Assembly: GCA_002842435.1 (NCBI GenBank)
Contig: PHCX01000005.1
Span: forward strand, 62,001 to 126,000
Source of the DNA: Betaproteobacteria bacterium HGW-Betaproteobacteria-1
Lineage (GTDB): Bacteria; Pseudomonadota; Gammaproteobacteria; Burkholderiales; Methylophilaceae
DNA: 64,000 nucleotides
Direction: 5' to 3'
This document shows positions 1-9,948 of this stretch, piece by piece. The notes under the pieces were generated by a model, which made no database searches, had not been told where the DNA came from, and saw only the letters and a list, made by a program, of their open reading frames with translations. Position numbers and translations under genes: made by a program. Numbering within the stretch: the stretch's first letter is position 1; the number at the start of each line of letters is the position of its first letter.

Positions 1-68
1 CCAGAATTCCTGGTTCCCGAGAGTTGAGCATTTCATTCGTCGTACCGCGGATATTCGAGTCCTGATGT
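1..68. other. Window edge, no gene assigned
   Basis: Two plus-strand frames are open from the first bases. One stops at 25-27 and the other at 83-85, so the tail of a gene entering from the left is possible. The stretch is too short to recognise. Confidence 0.3.
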
Positions 69-812
69 TCAGAAATAAAAATTGAGGCTGCCGTAAAGTG
101 ACCAGTCGTATTGTGTGTAGCTTTTGCTGATGGCCTTGCTGAAGCCGATGGTCAGATGCTGATGCTCGGTCAGGTCGCGGATCAGCATGACGTCGACCGG
201 CACAAACCAGCGTCCGTCACGTGTGTTGTAGTTGATACTGTATTCATCCCATAGCCGCAGCCTGGTTTTGCTATTGAGCTGAAAGCCCAGGGTCGGATAA
301 AACTCAATCTTGCGCAGGCGTTCTGCGCTGTCATCCTTGGGATCCATGCCATGCAGGTATCGAACCAGTGGCGAGAAATCGCTGAAGTAGGCATGTGTAC
401 CGGCTTCCGGCTGGTAAATGGCACCGACCTGGGGAGCGAGTACCAGCTGGTTGCTGGAACCGACCGGCAGGATAGTGCGTAAACCGAAAGTACTTTGCCA
501 GTGTTCGGCAAGATGCGCGCCCTTGGCCGAAAGCGTGAACCTGACGTTGGCCAGATGCAGGTCGGTCAGCGCGAAATCCGGCAGGGCATGTTCGTTGTTG
601 TTATAGAAGCCGGCATCCACTCGCAATGTCGCCTGATGCATATCATTGGATCGAACCGGATGGTAATAGCGCAGTTGCAGCGTATCGCGGTAGCTGTCAT
701 CGCCCAGGCGGGTTTTGAAGGCAAACAGCTTGATGACTTCATGTTCGTGCAGGCTGGAGTCGGCACTGGCGATGGCCGGAATCAGCAGGACCAACAATAA
801 CGGCAGGCGCAT
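69..812 (-). CDS. Putative outer-membrane beta-barrel protein
   Basis: Not recognised as a named family. Residues 1-17 form a clean signal peptide ending in an AIASA cleavage site. The mature part is rich in alternating polar and hydrophobic strands (for example LRLWDEYSINYN), and the chain ends in the aromatic string NFYF. This is the pattern of outer-membrane barrels whose C-terminal phenylalanine is read by the Bam machinery. The length of 247 residues would suit 8-10 strands. It lies 40 nt downstream of copA on the same strand, so it may be co-transcribed with the copper pump. A link to metal handling is inference only. Confidence 0.7.
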   Translation of the reverse strand: MRLPLLLVLLIPAIASADSSLHEHEVIKLFAFKTRLGDDSYRDTLQLRYYHPVRSNDMHQATLRVDAGFYNNNEHALPDFALTDLHLANVRFTLSAKGAHLAEHWQSTFGLRTILPVGSSNQLVLAPQVGAIYQPEAGTHAYFSDFSPLVRYLHGMDPKDDSAERLRKIEFYPTLGFQLNSKTRLRLWDEYSINYNTRDGRWFVPVDVMLIRDLTEHQHLTIGFSKAISKSYTQYDWSLYGSLNFYF

Positions 813-852
813 AGGCAGGATATTCCGGCAGATAACCCTGCAATTGTAGCGG

Positions 853-3030
853 TTATTTCGGTTTCCAGTTGCGCAACATCAGCGCGTTGGTGACGACACT
901 GACCGAGCTCAGCGCCATCGCGGCGCCTGCGATGACCGGGTTGAGCAGGCCGAACGCTGCCAGCGGGATGCCGATCAGGTTGTAGATGAAGGCCCAGAAC
1001 AGGTTCTGCTTGATCTTGCTGTAGGTTCGCCGCGAGATGTCGATGGTATCCGCGACCAGGCTCGGGTCCGAGCGCATCAGCGTGACGTCGGCCGAATGCA
1101 TGGCGACATCGGTGCCGCTCGACATGGCGAAGCTGACATCTGCCATTGCCAATGCCGGGGCGTCATTGATGCCGTCACCGACCATGGCGACGGTACGGTC
1201 CTGTTTTCTCAGCGCCGCGACGGCGGTGGCCTTGGTCTCCGGCGATTGCTCCGCGAGTATCTTCTCGATGCCCAATTGCCCGGCCACGCGTTCGGCACTG
1301 CGACGGTTGTCCCCGGTCAGCAACACGGTGTGAAGCTTCAATCCATGCAAACGTTGTATCGCCAGTCTGGCGCTGGGTTTGATTTCATCGCCGAATGCCA
1401 GCACGCCGATCAGACGCAATTGAGCGTCTTGCTCGTTCGCCAGCCAGGAGATGGTGCGACCATCGCTTTCGATAGCCTTGACCTGTTCATCCAGTTCGAT
1501 GGCGGGAATGCCCAGTTGCAGCATCCAGCGCTGATTGCCCAGGTAGACTTGCCGGCCGTCGATCTCGGCCTGCAGGCCAAGCCCCGGCAGGTCGCGCAGT
1601 TCAGTCGCCGGGGAGTAGGCAATACCCTGTTTCTTTGCATGATCGATGACCGCTCTTGCCAGCGGGTGTGCGCTGCCATGTTCGATAGCGGCAGCCATGG
1701 CCAGCAGATTGGTCTCATCTCCATTGATCGCATGCAAGGCCGTCAACGCAGGTTTGCCTTCCGTCAGCGTGCCGGTTTTGTCGAACACCACTTCATCGAT
1801 CTTGTGCGCCAGTTCCAGTGCATTGGCATCCTTGATCAGGATACCGTAGCGGGCGGCAACGCCGGTGCCGGCCATGATGGCAGTTGGCGTGGCAAGGCCC
1901 AGTGCACAAGGGCAGGCGATGACCAGTACTGATACGGCATTGAGGGTGGCTTTTTCCCAATCGCCAGTGAAGCCGGTCCAGGCCAGGAATGCCACCAGCG
2001 CAATGACCAGCACCACGGGTACAAAAACCGCGCTGACCTTGTCGACTAGCCGCTGGATCTCGGGTTTGGCGATCTGTGCGTCTTCCACCAGGCGGATGAT
2101 GCGGGCCAGCGTGGTTTCTGCACCGATGGCAGTGGTGCGCACCAGCAGCACGCCATCCAGATTCACGGCGCCACCGGTGACCCGGCTGCCGGTTTCCTTG
2201 TTGACGGCATCGCTCTCGCCAGTGATCAGAGCTTCATCCACATGGCTTCTGCCTTCGATCACGAGGCCATCGACCGGGATGCGTTCGCCCGGGCGTATAA
2301 CGACCAGATCATCGACCATGACTTCTTCCAGTGCGATCTCGATTTCCTTGTCCTGACGGCGCACGCGTGCGGTTTCCGGGTTCAGCGCCTGCAATGCGCG
2401 AATCGCTTCGCTGGTTTGGCGCTTGGCACGGCCTTCCAGCCACTTGCCCAGCAAGACCAGCGTGATGACGGCGGCGGAGGCTTCAAAATAAAGATGCAGA
2501 TCGCCCCTGAACAGCATGTAAATGGAAAGGCCGTAGGCCGCCGAGGTGCCGATGGCCACCAGCAGGTCCATGTTGCCTGACCGGTTGCGCACGGCTTTCC
2601 AGCCGGCACGGTAAAAACGCCCCCCCAGCCAGAACTGTATCGGCGTCGCCAGTAGCCATTGCAACCAGCCGGGCAGCATGACATGCATGCCGAGCAGGTT
2701 GAGAAACATCGGTACGACCAGTGGCAGGCTGAGGACGATGGCGAAAGCCACATGCCAGCCGCCGGTTTGTGCTTCTGGCCTGGGACGTGCATGCAGTGCT
2801 ACAAGCTCTGCACCATAGCCCGCATCCGCCACGGCCTGTACGATGCGTTCGGTGGCAATTTCCTTTCGCAGTTCGACGTGGGCGCGCTCGGTTGCCAGAT
2901 TGACTGTCGCCGAGGCAACTTCCGGCAGCTTGTTTAGAGACTTTTCAACCTGGGCGACGCAGGAGGCACAACTCATGCCGCTGATCGACAGGTCGAGCGA
3001 GGTTGTGTGATGGTCGTCTTTATTTTGCAT
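853..3030 (-). CDS. copA: Copper-exporting P1B-type ATPase
   Basis: Inner-membrane pump that uses ATP to export Cu(I) from the cytoplasm. Of its 725 residues, the N-terminal 75 form one heavy-metal-associated domain with the MSCASC metal site at residues 19-24. Membrane helices follow, then the ion-path motif CPC near 372, the phosphorylation motif DKTGTLT near 416, the SAHPLA motif of P1B pumps, and the hinge [10 protein letters not shown] near 613. All catalytic motifs are intact. The CPC motif together with the CxxC domain argues for copper or silver rather than zinc. It is divergent from a small copper chaperone gene, with about 80 nt between them; I could not pick out a convincing CueR operator there. 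Confidence 0.95.
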   Translation of the reverse strand: MQNKDDHHTTSLDLSISGMSCASCVAQVEKSLNKLPEVASATVNLATERAHVELRKEIATERIVQAVADAGYGAELVALHARPRPEAQTGGWHVAFAIVLSLPLVVPMFLNLLGMHVMLPGWLQWLLATPIQFWLGGRFYRAGWKAVRNRSGNMDLLVAIGTSAAYGLSIYMLFRGDLHLYFEASAAVITLVLLGKWLEGRAKRQTSEAIRALQALNPETARVRRQDKEIEIALEEVMVDDLVVIRPGERIPVDGLVIEGRSHVDEALITGESDAVNKETGSRVTGGAVNLDGVLLVRTTAIGAETTLARIIRLVEDAQIAKPEIQRLVDKVSAVFVPVVLVIALVAFLAWTGFTGDWEKATLNAVSVLVIACPCALGLATPTAIMAGTGVAARYGILIKDANALELAHKIDEVVFDKTGTLTEGKPALTALHAINGDETNLLAMAAAIEHGSAHPLARAVIDHAKKQGIAYSPATELRDLPGLGLQAEIDGRQVYLGNQRWMLQLGIPAIELDEQVKAIESDGRTISWLANEQDAQLRLIGVLAFGDEIKPSARLAIQRLHGLKLHTVLLTGDNRRSAERVAGQLGIEKILAEQSPETKATAVAALRKQDRTVAMVGDGINDAPALAMADVSFAMSSGTDVAMHSADVTLMRSDPSLVADTIDISRRTYSKIKQNLFWAFIYNLIGIPLAAFGLLNPVIAGAAMALSSVSVVTNALMLRNWKPK

Positions 3031-3112
3031 GGCGTGTCTCTTTTTGCTTCAAAATGACGCGAAGCGCCTTATCATTTCATATGAATCAGCACTTTCCTAA
3101 CAACAGGAGTAC

Positions 3113-3307
3113 ATGATGCATATTTTTCAGATACCAAAAATGAGCTGCGGCGGATGTGTAGATACTATCAGCAAAGCATTGAAGCAAGTGGACGAGAGTG
3201 CAGTGATCGAGTGTGATCTTGCCAGCAGAACCGTGAAAGTCGACAGTGAAAAAGACCGGCAAGTGCTGGCCGATGCCATGAGCAACGCCGGTTATCCACC
3301 TGCCTGA
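3113..3307 (+). CDS. copZ: Small heavy-metal-associated (HMA) protein, copper-chaperone type
   Basis: A 64-residue protein made of a single HMA fold, with the metal site MSCGGCV at residues 10-16 and a C-terminal SNAGYPP turn typical of the family. Proteins of this kind bind Cu(I) and pass it to the N-terminal domain of CopA, which is encoded divergently next door. An AGGAG ribosome site sits 3-8 nt upstream of two adjacent ATG codons (3113 and 3116), so the exact start is uncertain by one residue. The CGGC form of the site differs slightly from the usual CxHC of CopZ, so metal specificity is inferred from context. Confidence 0.85.
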   Translation: MMHIFQIPKMSCGGCVDTISKALKQVDESAVIECDLASRTVKVDSEKDRQVLADAMSNAGYPPA

Positions 3308-3356
3308 AGCGGACCGGCTTTTGCAATTGGCCCTCAGGCTGACAAACTGAAACGCT

Positions 3357-4604
3357 ATGGAAATCGACACCACATTACTGCTCAACTTCATGGTGGCGCT
3401 GGGTATCGGCCTGCTGATCGGGGCCGAGCGCGAGCACAATCAGCAGGACTATGAGGACGGCACAGCCATCGCCGGTGTGCGCACCTTTACCATCGCCGCA
3501 CTGCTGGGGGCGGTCAGTATCACCTTTGATTTCTGGCTGCTGGTCGTGGCGCTGGTCTGTGTCGCCGGGTTCTCCGTGACGGCCTATTTCACCAAGAAAA
3601 ATGAAGACCCCGGTATGACCACCGAAATCACTTTGCTATTGACCGTGATTCTGGGTGGTCTGGCGATGAGCCAACCGGCGATCGCAGCCGGACTTGCGGT
3701 CGGGGTGGCCATATTGCTGGCAGCCAAGGAGCCGCTGCATGGTTTCGTCAAGGTAGTTGTCACCCGCAATGAACTGAACGATTTTCTGATTCTGGCAGCG
3801 GCGACTTTGATTGTGCTGCCCTTGGTACCGAATGAGTTCCTTGGACCCTACGATGCGATCAATCCGCGCAATCTCTGGCTGATCGTCATTCTGGTCATGC
3901 TGATCAGCGCGGTGGGTCATATCGCCTTGCGTCTGCTTGGTGGCCGGCTGGGTTTGCCGCTGACCGGTCTGGTTTCCGGTTTTGTTTCGAGTACCGCGAC
4001 CATTGGGGCCATGGGCGAGCGATCAAGGGAGAGTCCATCGCTGCTGGATGCCGCGGTATCAGGGGCGATATTCTCAAATCTGGCGACCATTATTCAACTG
4101 ACGCTTCTGACTCTGGCGATCAGTCCGTCAACTCTGACGGCATTGGCTGCGCCTTTGGCATTCGGCGGTCTGTCGATAGCCGTCTATGGCCTCCTGTTTA
4201 CCTGGAACTCCTTCAACCATAGAATCGAGGAAATCAAGCAGTTCGGGCAGTTGGTCAGCGTCAAGATGGCATTGATCCTGGCTGTCACCATTGGCCTTGT
4301 GCTGGTCGTCTCTGCCATGTTGCAGGACTGGCTTGGTCAGGCTGGGCTTGTGATTCTGTCCGGGACAGCTGGTCTGGCCGATGCGCACGCACCATCCATA
4401 TCGGCCGCGTCACTGGTTTCGACCGGCAAGTTGAGCCCGGAGGACGCTGTGATACCGATACTCGTGGCCTTCAGTGCCAATGCCCTCTCCAAACTGGTGA
4501 TGGCTTTCGTCAGTGGCGGCAGGGCGTTCGCCCTGAAATTCATTCCGGCGCTGATGGTGCAGGTGCTGATGGTATGGCTCGGCTGGTGGTTGTTTAACGC
4601 CTAA
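3357..4604 (+). CDS. MgtC/SapB-type membrane protein with DUF4010 domain
   Basis: A 415-residue polytopic inner-membrane protein. The N-terminal third has the MgtC family signature (GIGLLIGAEREH, then GVRTFTIAALLGA). The remainder is a DUF4010 region with several more hydrophobic helices, including a conserved VSSTATIGAMG segment. Fused proteins of this layout are common in proteobacteria. Their substrate is unknown, and magnesium transport should not be assumed from the MgtC name. It follows the chaperone gene by 49 nt on the same strand and converges with the slipin gene. The start ATG at 3357 fits the family N-terminus. Confidence 0.85.
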   Translation: MEIDTTLLLNFMVALGIGLLIGAEREHNQQDYEDGTAIAGVRTFTIAALLGAVSITFDFWLLVVALVCVAGFSVTAYFTKKNEDPGMTTEITLLLTVILGGLAMSQPAIAAGLAVGVAILLAAKEPLHGFVKVVVTRNELNDFLILAAATLIVLPLVPNEFLGPYDAINPRNLWLIVILVMLISAVGHIALRLLGGRLGLPLTGLVSGFVSSTATIGAMGERSRESPSLLDAAVSGAIFSNLATIIQLTLLTLAISPSTLTALAAPLAFGGLSIAVYGLLFTWNSFNHRIEEIKQFGQLVSVKMALILAVTIGLVLVVSAMLQDWLGQAGLVILSGTAGLADAHAPSISAASLVSTGKLSPEDAVIPILVAFSANALSKLVMAFVSGGRAFALKFIPALMVQVLMVWLGWWLFNA

Positions 4605-4639
4605 AACTGCTGCCAGTTCCGCTGTTTTATTGGCGGCAA

Positions 4640-5404
4640 CTATTTTTCCGCAGGCGGCGTCTTCCGTTGCGTCAGCAGGTCCATGAAATCGCCGGGTACC
4701 GGGAAGATGATGGTGTTGCTTCTATCGCTGGCGATGCCGCTCAGGGTCTGCAGGTAGCGCAATTGCATGGCCTGCGGTTTGCCGGCCAGCACTTCGGCCG
4801 CTGCTAGAAGCTTCTCGGAGGCCTGCAACTCGCCTTCGGCATGGATCACCTTGGCGCGCCGTTCGCGTTCTGCCTCCGCCTGCTTGGCTATGGCACGGAC
4901 CATGGACTCATCGATATCCACATGCTTGATCTCGACGTTGGAGACTTTGATACCCCAGGTGTCGGTCTGCGCATCCAGCACCTGCTGGATATCGAAGTTG
5001 AGTGTCTCGCGTTCGGCCAGCATTTCATCCAGCTCGTGTTTGCCGAGCACCGAACGCAAGGTGGTCTGCGATAGCTGGCTGGTGGCATTCATGTAGTTTT
5101 CCACCTGCAGGATGGCCTTGGCCGGGTCTACAACCCGGAAATAGACCACCGCATTCACCTTTACCGAAACGTTGTCGCGTGAAATCACGTCCTGACTGGG
5201 CACGTCGAAGACGACGGTACGCAAATCGACGCGCACCATTTGCTGGACGCCCGGAATGAGGATGATAAGGCCAGGGCCCTTGACCTTCCAGAATCGCCCC
5301 AGCATGAATACCACGCCACGCTCGTATTCACGCAGAATGCGGAAAGTGGATGCGACCAGCGTCAATATCACTACGATGGCTGTCAAACCGCCTAATTCAA
5401 ACAT
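4640..5404 (-). CDS. Slipin (stomatin/prohibitin-like SPFH protein)
   Basis: 254 residues with one N-terminal membrane helix (about 3-22), then an SPFH domain beginning at REYERGVVFMLGRF and running through the VSVKVNAVVYFRV strand. A charged coiled-coil stretch (KQAEAERERRAKVIHAEG) follows. Slipins form membrane-associated oligomers and are usually encoded with an NfeD partner. Here the NfeD gene lies immediately upstream with only 10 nt between stop and start, and a good AAGGAG site precedes the ATG. The pair is thought to organise membrane microdomains; the molecular role in this organism is unknown. Confidence 0.92.
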   Translation of the reverse strand: MFELGGLTAIVVILTLVASTFRILREYERGVVFMLGRFWKVKGPGLIILIPGVQQMVRVDLRTVVFDVPSQDVISRDNVSVKVNAVVYFRVVDPAKAILQVENYMNATSQLSQTTLRSVLGKHELDEMLAERETLNFDIQQVLDAQTDTWGIKVSNVEIKHVDIDESMVRAIAKQAEAERERRAKVIHAEGELQASEKLLAAAEVLAGKPQAMQLRYLQTLSGIASDRSNTIIFPVPGDFMDLLTQRKTPPAEK

Positions 5405-5414
5405 GTTGTTCTCC

Positions 5415-6764
5415 TTACTTCTCGTTAATCGGTGTTACTTCCAATACCAGATCCCGTCGTGCCGTGACTTTCACTTTCATGCCGGGGCTTAGCGGTTCAT
5501 GGCTATGTACGCGCCACAGTTCGCTATGCACGCGAGCCCAGATTTCGTCGTCCTTGAGTTCCAGAATTTCCCCCTCGGCACCGATCATCTGCTCTGCGCC
5601 GGTGACCACCGGACGCTTGCGCGCGCGTAGTGCCAGTCCGACAACGGTAAAGGAAAAGGCAGCGGTAGTTACAGCTACTGGGGCGATCAGGGCCCAGGAA
5701 ATGCCGTAGCCCGGAATGTCCGTGTCGATCAGCATGATGGAGCCGATGATGAAGGCGGCCAGTCCGCCCAGCCCCAGCGCGCCGAAACTGGGCGCCACCG
5801 CCTCGGATATCATGAGGATGACCCCCAGGATGATCAACGCCAGTCCGACATAACTGATCGGCATCAGCTGTAGTGCGAACAGTGCCAGCAGCAGGCAGAT
5901 GCTGCCGATGACGCCCGGGAACAGCATGCCGGGATTGGAAAATTCATAGATGATGCCGTAGATGCCGAGCAGCAGCAGGATATAGGCAAAGCCCGGATTG
6001 CCGATGACGGCCAACAGCTCGGTGCGCCAGTCGGGCTCGATGCGGATCACATTGAGGTCCCGCGTATCCAGCGTAATCTCGCCGTTGACCATCTTCACCG
6101 TGCGGCCATTGATTTGTTGCAAGAGGTCGTCGATGTCGCTGGCAATGACATCGATCACATTGGCCTTGAGCGCCGCTTCGGCCGACAGGCTCACTGCTTC
6201 GCGCACGGCGTTCTCCGCCCAGTCGGCGTTGCGTCCGCGCAGTTCGGCCAGGCTGCGGATGTAGGCGGCAGCATCGTGCACGGCCTTTTTCGTCTTGGCA
6301 TCCTGGATGGTCGGGCTGGCGGCTGAGTCTTCGCCATCGGTTGCCGTCTTCGGGTCTTTGGGCAGGACAGGTTTCTCGCTGCCGCCGGCGGGCGCCAGTT
6401 CCACAGGTGTTGCCGCGCCGAGGTTGGTGGCCGGCGCCATGGCGGCGATATGGCTGGCATAGAGGATGTAGGTGCCGGCGCTTGCGGCGCGCGCACCTTC
6501 AGGGGCGACATAAGTGACGACCGGTATGGGCGAGGCTAGGATGGCCTTGATGATGTCACGCATGGAGGTGTCCAGGCCGCCGGGCGTGTCCATCTCGATG
6601 ATGATCAGTTTCGCCTGCGCGTCTGCCGATTTGGCGATGCCTCGCAGCAGATAATCGGCGCTGGCAGGGCTGATGGCGCCCTTGACACTCAGCACATGAA
6701 CGTCGGCCGCCTGTGCGGAGAAAGAGAACAAAAACAGCAGTAACAGCCAAGCCAGTTTCTTCAT
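5415..6764 (-). CDS. NfeD family membrane serine protease (ClpP-like plus NfeD domain)
   Basis: 449 residues. A signal peptide (1-19, ending in SAQA) precedes a periplasmic ClpP/SppA-like domain with the nucleophile segment ARAASAGTYIL near residue 95 and the GxDTS segment before it. Four or five membrane helices then follow (about 240-370), and a soluble NfeD OB-fold ends the chain. Relatives cleave the C-terminus of stomatin-like partners, and the downstream slipin is the expected partner. Compared with short NfeD forms this is the long version with an intact protease half. It carries a proline/alanine-rich low-complexity linker around residues 125-155. Confidence 0.92.
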   Translation of the reverse strand: MKKLAWLLLLFLFSFSAQAADVHVLSVKGAISPASADYLLRGIAKSADAQAKLIIIEMDTPGGLDTSMRDIIKAILASPIPVVTYVAPEGARAASAGTYILYASHIAAMAPATNLGAATPVELAPAGGSEKPVLPKDPKTATDGEDSAASPTIQDAKTKKAVHDAAAYIRSLAELRGRNADWAENAVREAVSLSAEAALKANVIDVIASDIDDLLQQINGRTVKMVNGEITLDTRDLNVIRIEPDWRTELLAVIGNPGFAYILLLLGIYGIIYEFSNPGMLFPGVIGSICLLLALFALQLMPISYVGLALIILGVILMISEAVAPSFGALGLGGLAAFIIGSIMLIDTDIPGYGISWALIAPVAVTTAAFSFTVVGLALRARKRPVVTGAEQMIGAEGEILELKDDEIWARVHSELWRVHSHEPLSPGMKVKVTARRDLVLEVTPINEK

Positions 6765-6889
6765 GTATCAAGTCCTCTCTGCTGAACCGGTGTCCAGCGT
6801 GTTCCTGAAACATTTGCAAACCAGATTACATCATAGGCCCATTCTGCCTGAGCACAAGTAGCCTGGTCCTGCAGGAGTGCGCAACAAGC

Positions 6890-8170
6890 TTAGCTGGCTT
6901 GCGGCATATTTAGGCCGGCTACCAGCTGGCGCATGTCATGCCCCGTCGGGTTCTGGTAGACGCGCAGCCCGAATTCAGGCAACACGGCAAAAATGTGATC
7001 GAAAATATCGGACTGGATGCCTTCATACGCTACCCAGTCGGTGTCGTTGGCGAAAGCGTAGACCTCGAGTGGAATACCGTTTTCGCCCGGGTCGAGTTGC
7101 CGCACCATCTGTGTCAGCTCCTTGTGGATCTTGTTACTGGTCTTGAGGTAGGCCGTCAGGTAGGCACGGAACACCCCGAGGTTGGTCAGCCTGCGGCCAT
7201 TGGCAGGCGAGGACGGATCGATACTCCTCGCCCGGTTGTCTTCGGCGATTTCTTTTAGTTTGGTCTCGATATGTGCGCTGAGCAATTGCAGTTTGCGCAG
7301 GCGGGCAATGTCTTCCTCGCTCAGAAAGTGCACGCTGGTGGCATCAATGAAAACTGCACGTTTGATGCGGCGGCCGCCGGTTTCCTGCATGCCGCGCCAG
7401 TTCTTGAACGAATCCGAGATCAGCGCATAGGTCGGGATGGTGGTGATGGTCTTGTCCCAGTTTCGCACCTTGACCGTGGTCAGGCTAATGTCGATGACAT
7501 CGCCATCAGCACCGTATTTCGGCATCTCCAGCCAGTCGTTGACAGCCAGCATGTTGTTGGCGGAAAGTTGGATGCCGGCGACAAAACCCAGGATCGGGTC
7601 CTTGAACACCAGCAGCAGCACGGCGGTCATGGCTCCCAGGCCGCTGAACAGCAGCAGCGGAGATTTGCCAATGAGCAGGGCGATGGCCAGTATCAGCGCG
7701 ATGACGGCAGTGACCAGTTTGATGCCCTGGAAGATGCCGCGCAACGGCAGGTTCCGGGCTTTTTCGCTGAAGCGGGAGAAGTCTTGCAGCGTGTCCAGCA
7801 GGGAAAACAACGTTAACAGCGCAAACAGCAAAATCCATAATTCGGTAACTGTCTCTATGATGGGCAGGGCCGCGGAGTCCGAGTCCAGCCAGATCCTTGC
7901 CTGTGTGTAGAGGATGACGCCTTGCAAGGTGAGCGCCGCTCGCTTGAACAGGCCGGATTTGAACAGGGCTTCCTGCCACTGGAGTTGCGCATGCTGTGCA
8001 AGACGCTTGAGTGCCCTCAGTACGCCCAGATGCAGGATGATATGGACGACCAGTGCGGTCAGCGCGATGACCAGCAGGATGATGCCGGTGGTCATCATGG
8101 GCGTCAGTTGCAAGCCTATGGATTCCAGCCAGTTGAACAGGTGTTCCTTGATAATCGATTGTTTTTGCAT
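6890..8170 (-). CDS. MscS-family mechanosensitive channel (YbdG-like)
   Basis: A 426-residue inner-membrane protein with about five helices. A pore-lining segment follows (LVFKDPILGFVAGIQLS), then the MscS beta domain with the signature TVKVRNWDKTITTIPTY, and a longer cytosolic region than MscS itself. This layout matches the YbdG/MscM branch, whose members open under osmotic down-shock and release solutes. The gene stands alone on the minus strand with about 140 nt upstream and 125 nt downstream, so it is probably a single transcription unit. Confidence 0.9.
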   Translation of the reverse strand: MQKQSIIKEHLFNWLESIGLQLTPMMTTGIILLVIALTALVVHIILHLGVLRALKRLAQHAQLQWQEALFKSGLFKRAALTLQGVILYTQARIWLDSDSAALPIIETVTELWILLFALLTLFSLLDTLQDFSRFSEKARNLPLRGIFQGIKLVTAVIALILAIALLIGKSPLLLFSGLGAMTAVLLLVFKDPILGFVAGIQLSANNMLAVNDWLEMPKYGADGDVIDISLTTVKVRNWDKTITTIPTYALISDSFKNWRGMQETGGRRIKRAVFIDATSVHFLSEEDIARLRKLQLLSAHIETKLKEIAEDNRARSIDPSSPANGRRLTNLGVFRAYLTAYLKTSNKIHKELTQMVRQLDPGENGIPLEVYAFANDTDWVAYEGIQSDIFDHIFAVLPEFGLRVYQNPTGHDMRQLVAGLNMPQAS

Positions 8171-8310
8171 CAGTACTTGCTTTGAATTAGAAATATGGGG
8201 GCTATGTTGTTGTCCTGCACGCAGCTAGCTGCAGCCTGCCTAAAAGACCTATCTTACAGACAAGCCGGAACCAGACAAGTTTAGTGCCAAATGCATGCCA
8301 TCAGTCAGCG

Positions 8311-9885
8311 TCAATTTTCTTGATGCAGCAGATTGGTTATTTCCAGCAACAATGCGGCATGAGTATCTTGTCGTTCGGTATCAATAATGATGGTGTGTTT
8401 GAGTTCATCGGTGCCGAAGGCATCGGCGCTGGTCAGTTGCTGCTGCAGGATTTCTGCAGTGGCTTCCGAGGCGTCGTTTTGCAAATGCCGTCGCCGTGTG
8501 ATGCGTTGCTGCAGGGTGGCGACGGAAGCCGTGAAATCCAGGATGCGTACAGGCAGGGATAGGGATTGCGCCATCTTCAGGAAGAGGTCGCGCTGTGTGC
8601 GCTTGAGGAAAGTCGCATCGACGATGACATGAAAGCCGGATTGCAAGGCGATGGCTGCCATGTCAGCCAGATGTTGATAGGTCTGTTCGCCAGCATTTGC
8701 CGTGTAGATGCCGTCCTGCGCGGCCGAGCCTGTGTTGTCCAGCGCGGCGAAACCGAACAGGCGTTTGCGTTCGATATCCGAGCGCAGATGGATGGCGCCG
8801 ATCTCCTCCGCCAATCGCCCGGCATGAAACGATTTGCCCGAGCCGGAAAAGCCGTGCGTCAGCAGCAGCACAGGTTGGGCAGGCTGTGTGTAGCGTCCGG
8901 CCAGGGCAATATGCCCGGCATATTCCGCGTGTTTATGCTGTCGTTCGGTGACATTACCCAATTGATGTTCACTTAGCAGGGCGACTTTTGCCCGCACCAG
9001 TGCGCGGTAGACCAGGTAATAGCGCAATATGCCCAGCCCCGGATAGTCGCCGGTCTGTTGCAGATAGGCGTTGAGCAGGCGCCAGCTGAAAGGCTCGAAG
9101 CCGCGATAGTCGAGGTCCATCAGTACAAAGGCGATCTCGCTCATGACATCGATCCAGCGCAGCATGGGATTGAACTCGATGCAGTCGAAGGGGGTGATGT
9201 TGCCTTCAATCAGTGCAATGTTGCCGAGGTGCAGGTCGCCGTGGCACTCACGCACAAAGCCTTGTTGCTTGCGTTGCCGCATTTGCTCGGCTTTCTCTTG
9301 CCACTCGTTCGCAACCCAGGCTTGCAGGCGCTCCACTTGCGGCATCTCTGTCTTCGTGTCATGTAGCAGCGGGGCGATGTGGTCGAAGTTCTCCTCGCAC
9401 CAGTGGCGGATGGTTTGTGGCTCACCATATTCGGAGCCGGCCTCTGCAGTCAGCGTAGTCTGGTGAAAGGCGCTGACGACCTTTGCGATGCCGTCGATAT
9501 CGTCGCTGTCGAGCAGTCCCTGTTCTGCACGTTCGGAAAGCAGGCTGCCGGCTTCGAACTGACGCATGCGGACCGCATATTCGATCGCAGGCCCTGTGCC
9601 GTTCATCTGCGGTTGTGATGGACTGCCGCTGACCGCCACCACTTCAAGATAGATATTGCGGCTGAAGCGCTGGTTGAGGCGCAGTTCTTCCTGGCAGTAG
9701 AACCGGCGTTTTTCCAGCGTCGAAAAATCGAGAAAGCCGAAATTGACCGGTTTCTTGATTTTGTAGACATAGTCGCCGGTCAGTAGCACCCAGGAAATAT
9801 GGGTCTCGATCAGTTCTATCGTGGCCGTTTCGTGCGGATAGGCCCTGGCTGACATCAGGCCGGTGATGAGTGGGTTATTGGTCAT
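8311..9885 (-). CDS. APH-like kinase fused to AAA/P-loop ATPase
   Basis: A 524-residue two-domain protein. Residues 1-320 resemble an aminoglycoside-phosphotransferase-like kinase: the catalytic loop CHGDLHLGNIAL lies near 215 and the metal-binding DCIEFN follows. Residues 335-524 form a zeta-toxin/gluconate-kinase-like P-loop domain with Walker A GFSGSGKS near 347. Fusions of this type are widespread in proteobacteria, but their substrate is not known, and antibiotic resistance should not be inferred. It is separated from neighbours on both sides and probably transcribed alone. Confidence 0.88.
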   Translation of the reverse strand: MTNNPLITGLMSARAYPHETATIELIETHISWVLLTGDYVYKIKKPVNFGFLDFSTLEKRRFYCQEELRLNQRFSRNIYLEVVAVSGSPSQPQMNGTGPAIEYAVRMRQFEAGSLLSERAEQGLLDSDDIDGIAKVVSAFHQTTLTAEAGSEYGEPQTIRHWCEENFDHIAPLLHDTKTEMPQVERLQAWVANEWQEKAEQMRQRKQQGFVRECHGDLHLGNIALIEGNITPFDCIEFNPMLRWIDVMSEIAFVLMDLDYRGFEPFSWRLLNAYLQQTGDYPGLGILRYYLVYRALVRAKVALLSEHQLGNVTERQHKHAEYAGHIALAGRYTQPAQPVLLLTHGFSGSGKSFHAGRLAEEIGAIHLRSDIERKRLFGFAALDNTGSAAQDGIYTANAGEQTYQHLADMAAIALQSGFHVIVDATFLKRTQRDLFLKMAQSLSLPVRILDFTASVATLQQRITRRRHLQNDASEATAEILQQQLTSADAFGTDELKHTIIIDTERQDTHAALLLEITNLLHQEN

Positions 9886-9948
9886 CTTGGTTAGGTTGGG
9901 TGCGGCTCATTGAGCTGTATGAGTTCTGATCATGCTTTAGATGATACC

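Noticed and set aside
1096-1932. Long plus-strand frame opposite copA
   Set aside because: Antisense shadow of the ATPase; composition is typical of reverse reading of a GC-rich gene.
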